A stretch of DNA of 64,000 nt from Brachypterus glaber (Eukaryota > Arthropoda > Insecta > Coleoptera > Kateretidae): the NCBI GenBank assembly GCA_958510825.1, contig OY294052.1, forward strand, positions 7,647,816 to 7,711,815, written 5' to 3'. This document shows, piece after piece, positions 56,512 to 64,000 of the stretch; position 1 is the first letter of the stretch, and every line of letters begins with the position of its first letter. A program made the position numbers and the translations under genes. The notes beneath the pieces are model-generated. The model searched no databases and was not told the origin of the DNA. It was given only the letters and a program-made list of their open reading frames with translations.

Positions 56512-57060
56512 TAGCGCAATATAATAAAATATAAACCTAGTAAATGTATTAAAGTATAATCTAGACTACTGACAAACAATAAATTTTCCAGTAAAATATT
56601 TCACCGTAGAAATTTTCGAAATTAATTAAATTTTATACAGTAAGTAATTTAACGATAAAATATTTCATAGAAATTCCGAAGATACAAAAACATGACAGCT
56701 GTAATTGTAAGGTAGGCATTATGGCAATTTAAAATAAATACCAAGAAGCTATAGCTCTTTCGACGCTGCATTGCCAGCAGAACGCGGCAGGAATAGTAAA
56801 TGTCGTAGGCGGATTAAGACACAATTATAAAGCCCGGTCGTAAACGGACATGCTATTTACTTTTAGACAGTTCAATAATTACTACTTTTTTATCGTAGTT
56901 TGGAATATTTTTAAAACAGCTAGTCAATATATTTTGCTCTGATACTTGACCTTTTTGCTAAAACCTACATTTTACATCAGAAACATGATCTCATTTATTG
57001 TAGAATAAGTAAAACTTTTTCCTGTATATAGTATTTATTCGCTTAATATGAAGTATTTAA

Positions 57061-57212
57061 GGGAACGTTCAAGTATTACGTAATGCAAATTTTGATCATT
57101 TTGGACCCCCCCCCCTGTAACGCTATTTTCCTATACCATTAACATGGTCATAACACTCCAAAATGACCTCCACCCTCCCTCTATGAGCGTTACGTAATAC
57201 TTGAACGTTCCC
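57061..57212. mobile_element. PIF/Harbinger-type MITE, unit 1
   Basis: The ends GGGAACGTTCAAGTATTACG are flanked by TAA on both sides (57058-57060, 57213-57215). It is the same family as 35305-35418. Confidence 0.8.
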
Positions 57213-57756
57213 TAAGAGTATGCTACATAACAAGAGTTGTAAATGAGCATTTGCGCAAAATCGCCAAAATACGTCCTAGACAAAAAATTCGTGGATACAA
57301 ATGTGTTTTATGAAAAAATAAGAAACTTTGAAAATGTCCGTCTGGCTGTGTCTATTTGGTGTCATGTTTTTTGTAGACACGATAACTCAAGAACGAATAA
57401 TTCGATTGACTTTTTTTCAGGAAAAATCAAGTTCTATGAGGGGAATATCCCTATTGTTTTTCAAAGTAATCCCCCCAAAAACAAAAAAGTTATAGGGTAT
57501 ATATAAAGTCCACTAAAAAAAAATATGTATTTTAATACTTATAATTTTAAAATTCTAAATTATCAAAGTAATTATCTGAGATAGATGTTATCTGTATCTA
57601 TTTTAATTAAAAACAATAGTTTTAATATTACATACTTATATATTTAAGGAATTAGGTATAAAGTTTAAGTTTTAAATATTTAAATAAATTAAAATTTTTG
57701 GTATAAAGCTCTGGAAAACTTTTAAATTATCCCTATTGATTTTCGTCAATAACAGT

Positions 57757-59782
57757 CTACTTTTTAGTTAAATATTTTTCTTTTATAAAATCGACTCCAC
57801 GTTCCGCAATCAGTACTACCGTAGCATGAGTGTTACCCGAAACTACTACGGGCATAACAGATGCATCCATGATTCTTAACCCATTAATACCGTGTACTTC
57901 CAGTTTTTCATTGACTACAGCCATACGATCTGTTTTTGGTCCCATTTTACAGGAACCTGCTTGGTGATTTTCTGGGCCGGTGCTATAACGGACAGCACAA
58001 TCCCAAAATGCATCAGTATCGTATCTAGAAAAACAGTCATCATTAATTAAACCAATAAAAAAAAATAATTTAAATTATAAATTTTTTACTTAAGTTGAAA
58101 AATCTAGAAATTGAGGGTGGGTTCCCCTTAAAAAAAGGTACTTGCTTACCCATGAAGTGTACTACAATTTCCATATTCTTTCCGAGGCAATTCAATTCCG
58201 TATTCCGATCTTAACCAAGTAGAATTCATAAGTTTTTGAACAATTCTGATGCCTTCAACCAACGTTGCCGCATCTTCAGGTTCAGCCAAGTAATTAGCGT
58301 ACATGCTGGGCGGTGCAAATGGGTCGTTAGACTTTATTTTAATTTCTCCTCTACTTTTTGGGTGCAATACAACTGGACTTACTGATATTGTTCTTGCTGA
58401 TTTACCATCTACTACGTCACAACTTGTTCCGCAATTAGCTAAATACCCGTTAAAGAACAATTGTAAATCTGGATACTGACCATCTGGGTTTGCGTATTTT
58501 GTGTTAAGTCTGGCTGTTAGTTGAGACATACCCGTGGAAGACAACGGACCTGATTTATAGAGAAGGTACTCAGTTGCCTTGGCCCAATCTAGATCAGAAG
58601 TAGCGGTTTCTTTTAGTTTGAAAGAAAGGTAAAACGCTACATGATTATGGAAATTGGCACCAACTCCTGGCAAATTAAGAATATGTTGTACTTTAGCATT
58701 TTTTACGGTCCACTTTGGTCCAATTCCTGATAATTGTAATATTTGTGGAGAATTTATGGTACCAGCTGCTAAAATAACTTCCTTTTTAGCCTTTATGCTG
58801 TATTCTGTTCCATTGTAAACAAATTTAACTCCGGTTGCTTTTATTGGACCAGAAAATGTAGATTCAGTTATTATATTCGTTACGGTAGAGTTTAACATAA
58901 CGTGTAAGTTAGGATTGTTTCGGTGTGGTCGAATGTAAGTTCTAGCACTGCTTAGTCTGGCCGCATTTCTAAAAAAAATGAAAAATTACATTTAAGCATT
59001 TCAAGAAAATATTTAGTATAATAAAAAACTGCTTACCTTACGGTTGCTTGAGCAATGGCAAAGCCAGTAAATTGTTGTCCATTTAAATCTTTGCTAACTG
59101 GAAATCCAGTTTCAGCGGCTGCTTTTAAAATATCATACGCAAAGCCCGGTTGATCATTAAATCTTTTGACTGTCAAAGGTCCGTCGGTACCATGATATGC
59201 TTCTTCAACAAGGGTTCCAACTTCTTCGTTGCCTTCGAATCGTTTGAAGATTGGCAAAACATCATCGTAACCCCATCCAGTATTGCCTTTAGACTCCCAC
59301 AAATCGTAGTCTTTAGGAACTCCTCTGGTGTACATCATACCGTTGACTACGCTACACCCTCCTAAGACTTTTCCTCTGGTCCATGAACATCTTTTGTCTG
59401 GGTATCCCTGACAACCATACTTTTCTGGATCAGTCTTGTAGTTCCAGTCCACTAAAGGGTTTCCATGGAAATTTGACATCATTGCTGGTACCTGCGAACC
59501 TGCAGGTTCATCAATACCGGCTTCTATTAGAAGTACTTTCCAACCAGTTACTTCTGCCAATTTTCCAGCAGCGGTGGAACCTCCACTTCCTCCACCGATT
59601 ACTATGAAATCGTATTCTGCATCAGGTTTATTTTTGGGTTCTATTCTTAAGCACACTTCGGAGATATCACATTTTTGGCTGATGAAATTATTCAAAATTG
59701 ACATAAAAAGAATAAATGTACCTCCTTCACAAGTGTTTGAAAGGGATGGGCCAAGAGGTACTGGATCACAACCGCAATCCAT
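57757..59782 (-). CDS. GMC oxidoreductase D
   Basis: The exons are 59037-59782, 58150-58968 and 57757-58024, giving 610 residues collinear with gene C. All motifs are present: IGGGSGG, RGKVLGGCSVVNG, GTINSPQILQLSGIG, and both catalytic His. It keeps the conserved Gly in WESKGNTGWG. KLKETA replaces the KLNE of its paralogs. In exon 2 at about 58833-58878 its bases equal gene B rather than C, while bases on both sides equal C, a mosaic suggesting gene conversion. The substrate is unknown. Confidence 0.92.
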
Positions 59783-59834
59783 GGTTGCAGTTGAACGATT
59801 TATACAAATTTTATAGTTTAATTAAACTGGTGAG

Positions 59835-59843
59835 GTTTATATA
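59835..59843 (-). promoter_or_regulatory. TATA box of GMC gene D
   Basis: TATATAAAC on the minus strand lies 53 bases before the ATG, identical to gene C. Confidence 0.6.
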
Positions 59844-59902
59844 TTTATATCTGAGATCTTATCTGTAATAAAAAAAACTGCAGTCTCGAATGAGCGAGAA
59901 TA

Positions 59903-62826
59903 CTTTCTCATAAAAAAATCATGTCCAATTTCTGAAAAAAAATTATTATTACACATTTTGTGTAATTTTATTTTACCTTTTATGTGGTTTTGAAATTTTT
60001 TTCTTATTGTAAATATTATAAAAGTTATGTCTAGAAACATTTTTTTTACATTTTTGGGGGAAGGTGGTGTCATTGGAAAAAATGATAATATTTTTTGTAT
60101 AGTTTTATTTAACGTTTTATGTGGTTTTTAAATTTTTCTTCTACTGAGAACAAAAAAAAAATACGACCGAGACAAAAATTTAACCCCCCCTTTTCCCCCC
60201 TTTCCCCAACCGATTTTGCTTAAATACGAACTTGTCCAAGATAATATAAAAATACATCTGCATACCAAATTTCAAGTCGCTAGCTCAAAGCGTTCTTAAG
60301 TTATCGTGGATCCAGACAGACAGACAGACCGACCAACAGATCGACAAAAATCATTTTTTTTTGTTGCTTATTTTGATTTTTCTCGACGTTTCACGATAGG
60401 TACTTTCATTTATGAGAAAGTAAAAATATATACCGGGTGTCCCAACTCTATTCACCCAGCGATTTTCTCGAAAACTAATAGAGATAATCAAGTTCTGCGA
60501 AAATCATCTTAAATTAGACAACTTAAACTATCTTTTAGCATATATTTGATACTTTCAGCAGGGCAGGGGGTATAGGGGGGAATTTTTTTAAATGAATAGG
60601 GGGGTCGTGTGATACATCATTTTAAAGAAAATAAAATTCTCTATTGGACTGTATGTTTTTTAAGTTTTTAAACAATTTTTTTAAGGTTTTAATTTTTTAA
60701 TTTTTTGTGCTAAAAATTGCGATTTTTTAAGTTTTTTTTTGTAAATTTTTATTAATGTCAATTAAAATTAGTTTAAAAGTATAATTTACGTTTTTTTTAT
60801 CATGAAATTAGTAATTTTTAAAAAATTGTTTGATTTTTTAGAGAAATTTTGACAAAAATACCCATTTCCAACCCTATTTTAAAACCAACAAAAGTCTAAA
60901 AAATTAAAAAATATATAGTTAAATGAATAATTTTATAAGCTTTAAAATGATCACACGACCCCCCTTTCCATTAAAAAAATGTCCCTCTATAACCCCCTGC
61001 CCACATTTTAGGAGCTGAAAGTATCAAATATATTCTAAAAGATAGTTTAAGTTGTCTTATTTAAGATGGTTTTCTCAGAACCTGATTATATTTTTTAGTT
61101 TACGAGAAAATCGCTGGGTAAATAGAGTTGCGACACCCGGTATATCAAGTATGTATTTCCCTACTTACTTTATTTAAAAACTATTAAATTATAAGAACAT
61201 GATAATAAAACAATGGAAAATATTTTTTTAAATCATCAATATCAATATTTGGAAATGCATTTATAATTCCTGCCTTACACTGAGATAAATTTTAACATCC
61301 ACGTGCATGGGTAATTTACTTGCAGCTGCTGCTGATGTGAATGTACACTCGAAGCGTTAATATAAATGCGGTGTGTATTATAATTTTACATCCAGTGTGT
61401 AAAGTTTACACACTGTGACTAGAGCTTTTTACCTAAAACCCTTTAATTTATTAAAAAAAAAATAGAATAACCATTTTGTTATTTTTCTATTTATGAATAG
61501 TGTTTTATGAAAAAACTAGGAAACAGAAAAATAAAACGTATATTCATAATCAGCGCTACAAAAAGTACCAATATAAAATAGAAACATACACAAGTCTTAA
61601 CAACTCAAAATTTGCAGGCCAGTGTTTCCGCCTAAATAAGTAAAATATTATAAAATGTATGTTTTAAGGATATTGTATTAATCACACTTTTTAAATATTA
61701 ATTTTAATCAACACTTACCAATTATTACTTTAAAAAATATAGCACACACAAAATTACACGTACGCTCTTACAAACGTAAACAATTATAATGGTCGACAGC
61801 CACCATACTCGATGAAGCAGGGATTCTGGCTTCTCGTGTCACGTGACTAGCTTAACGCCCGCGATTGGCTGGCTTGTACATCAGAAGTGTGATTTTTACA
61901 CTTCGGGTGTATTGTTGCTAAAGGTATGTTTATAGAAATACACTTTCTTGAGCTCCGAGTGTATTGTTGCAGAAGGTATGGATGTAAAAATACATACTCT
62001 AGGTCAAAATCACCTCACGTGTGTAGTGCCACATCAATGTTGATGTACATTTATATAAAGGTGTAAAATTTACACATTTATAGAGTGTATTTTTTTACAC
62101 CTTTTCAATGTAATTTCTTTCAGTGTAGCGCAATATAATAAAATATAAACCTAGTAAATGTATTAAAGTATAATCTAGACTACTGACAAACAATAAATTT
62201 TCCAGTAAAATATTTCACCGTAGAAATTTTCGAAATTAATTAAATTTTATACAGTAAGTAATTTAACGATAAAATATTTCATAGAAATTCCGAAGATACA
62301 AAAACATGACAGCTGTAATTGTAAGGTAGGCATTATGGCAATTTAAAATAAATACCAAGAAGCTATAGCTCTTTCGACGCTGCATTGCCAGCAGAACGCG
62401 GCAGGAATAGTAAATGTCGTAGGCGGATTAAGACACAATTATAAAGCCCGGTCGTAAACGGACATGCTATTTACTTTTAGACAGTTCAATAATTACTACT
62501 TTTTTATCGTAGTTTGGAATATTTTTAAAACAGCTAGTCAATATATTTTGCTCTGATACTTGACCTTTTTGCTAAAACCTACATTTTACATCAGAAACAT
62601 GATCTCATTTATTGTAGAATAAGTAAAACTTTTTCCTGTATATAGTATTTATTCGCTTAATATGAAGTATTTAAGGGAACGTTCAAGTATTACGTAATGC
62701 AAATTTTGATCATTTTGGACCCCCCCCCCTGTAACGCTATTTTCCTATACCATTAACATGGTCATAACACTCCAAAATGACCTCCACCCTCCCTCTATGA
62801 GCGTTACGTAATACTTGAACGTTCCC
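59903..62826. mobile_element. MITE cluster, unit 2
   Basis: These are the duplicated copies of the four unit-1 MITEs: 59903-60420 (CTTTCTCATAAA ends), 60433-61140 (CCGGGTGTC ends), 61278-62125 (CACTGARA ends) and 62675-62826 (Harbinger type). They arrived by segmental duplication and not by new transposition, because their flanks are duplicated too. Confidence 0.85.
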
Positions 62827-62869
62827 TAAGAGTATGCTACATAACAAGAGTTGTAAATGAGCATTTGCG

Positions 62870-64000
62870 CAAAATCGCCAAAATACGTCCTAGACAAAAA
62901 ATTCGTGGATACAAATGTGTTTTATGAAAAAATAAGAAACTTTGAAAATGTCCGTCTGGCTGTGTCTATTTGGTGTCATGTTTTTTGTAGACACGATAAC
63001 TCAAGAACGAATAATTCGATTGACTTTTTTTCAGGAAAAATCAAGTTCTATGAGGGGAATATCCCTATTGTTTTTCAAAGTAATCCCCCCAAAAACAAAA
63101 AAGTTATAGGGTATATATAAAGTCCACTAAAAAAAAATATGTATTTTAATACTTATAATTTTAAAATTCTAAATTATCAAAGTAATTATCTGAGATAGAT
63201 GTTATCTGTATCTATTTTAATTAAAAACAATAGTTTTAATATTACATACTTATATATTTAAGGAATTAGGTATAAAGTTTAAGTTTTAAATATTTAAATA
63301 AATTAAAATTTTTGGTATAAAGCTCTGGAAAACTTTTAAATTATCCCTATTGATTTTCGTCAATAACAGTCTACTTTTTAGTTAAATATTTTTCTTTTAT
63401 AAAATCGACTCCACGTTCCGCAATCAGTACTACCGTAGCATGAGTGTTACCCGAAACTACTACGGGCATAACAGATGCATCCATGATTCTTAACCCATTA
63501 ATACCGTGTACTTCCAGTTTTTCATTGACTACAGCCATACGATCTGTTTTTGGTCCCATTTTACAGGAACCTGCTTGGTGATTTTCTGGGCCGGTGCTAT
63601 AACGGACAGCACAATCCCAAAATGCATCAGTATCGTATCTAGAAAAACAGTCATCATTAATTAAACCAATAAAAAAAAATAATTTAAATTATAAATTTTT
63701 TACTTAAGTTGAAAAATCTAGAAATTGAGGGTGGGTTCCCCTTAAAAAAAGGTACTTGCTTACCCATGAAGTGTACTACAATTTCCATATTCTTTCCGAG
63801 GCAATTCAATTCCGTATTCCGATCTTAACCAAGTAGAATTCATAAGTTTTTGAACAATTCTGATGCCTTCAACCAACGTTGCCGCATCTTCAGGTTCAGC
63901 CAAGTAATTAGCGTACATGCTGGGCGGTGCAAATGGGTCGTTAGACTTTATTTTAATTTCTCCTCTACTTTTTGGGTGCAATACAACTGGACTTACTGAT
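62870..64000. repeat. Tandem segmental duplication, unit 3, cut by window end
   Basis: The first 1131 bases of a third unit. The points I compared match unit 2 (for example TTTTATAAAATCG near 63397 and GCAATACAAC near 63978). The array continues beyond the window. Confidence 0.9.
63371..64000 (-). CDS. GMC oxidoreductase E, 5-prime part outside the window
   Basis: Only exon 3 (63371-63638), the intron at 63639-63763, and 79 codons of exon 2 (63764-64000) are visible. The translation equals gene D where seen, including the NHQAGSCKMG and SGNTHAT catalytic segments and the KYLTKK terminus. Whether the missing part is intact cannot be judged. Confidence 0.88.

Larger units (their letters stand above)
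51642..57255. repeat. Tandem segmental duplication, unit 1 (gene C)
   Basis: Positions 51642-57255 recur at an offset of exactly 5614 as 57256-62869 and again from 62870 to the window end. The left breakpoint is where the shared CAAAATCGCCAAAATACGTC begins and preceding bases differ. I noticed only about a dozen differences from unit 2, more than half of them inside one 46-bp window of exon 2. The unit has one GMC gene and four MITEs. Confidence 0.93.
57256..62869. repeat. Tandem segmental duplication, unit 2 (gene D)
   Basis: The second 5614-bp unit is collinear with unit 1 throughout, including all four MITEs, at 59903-60420, 60433-61140, 61278-62125 and 62675-62826. Where I compared, unit 3 agrees with unit 2 against unit 1. 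Confidence 0.93.

Noticed and set aside
1..64000. CRISPR arrays, operons, prophage or bacterial genes
   Set aside because: Introns, SINEs, LINEs and LTR elements show eukaryotic DNA, and no such organisation was seen.

Overview
This window is AT-rich eukaryotic nuclear DNA, almost certainly from an insect and probably a beetle; the order is an inference from overall character, not a diagnostic sequence. It has short introns with GT..AG borders, insect glucose-dehydrogenase-like GMC oxidoreductase genes, a Ty3/gypsy-type LTR retrotransposon, tRNA-derived SINEs, LINE fragments and dense MITEs. There is no prokaryotic gene organisation, CRISPR array, rRNA gene or convincing functional tRNA gene.

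Layout. Positions 1-19400 are gene-poor and made of MITEs, foldback repeats and SINEs in AT-rich spacer, with one possible terminal exon at 17374-17504. Positions 19420-28546 hold one minus-strand LTR retrotransposon: two 2213-bp LTRs that look identical, an ATAT target duplication, a tRNA-Lys-type primer site, gag, a -1 frameshift signal, protease, and the C-terminal part of integrase. Reverse transcriptase, RNase H and the front of integrase are missing, and a 227-bp inverted piece of the element's own LTR sits in their place. Positions 28551-44700 are again repeats and spacer, with a LINE reverse-transcriptase remnant, nested DNA transposons, and weak single-exon candidates at 29211-29463 and 32619-32692.

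Positions 44700-64000 contain the main gene content: a tandem, co-oriented minus-strand array of five GMC oxidoreductase genes, called A to E here, with E cut by the window edge. Each has three exons with conserved splice positions and encodes about 610-619 residues with FAD-binding and catalytic motifs intact; A to D share a TATA box just upstream. A and B are older, diverged copies. C, D and E lie in near-identical 5614-bp units, a very recent segmental duplication whose spacers carry four MITEs absent from the A and B flanks. Variants between C and D cluster in one short stretch of exon 2 where D equals B, which points to gene conversion.

The genes probably form one biochemical family: secreted or luminal FAD-dependent oxidation of an alcohol or sugar-like substrate, amplified for dose or diversification. 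The substrate cannot be read from sequence. The most unusual observations are the inverted-LTR retroelement, the recent GMC amplification with a conversion patch and a stop-loss extension in gene B, and several transposon insertions whose empty target sites can be read in paralogous sequence inside this same window.
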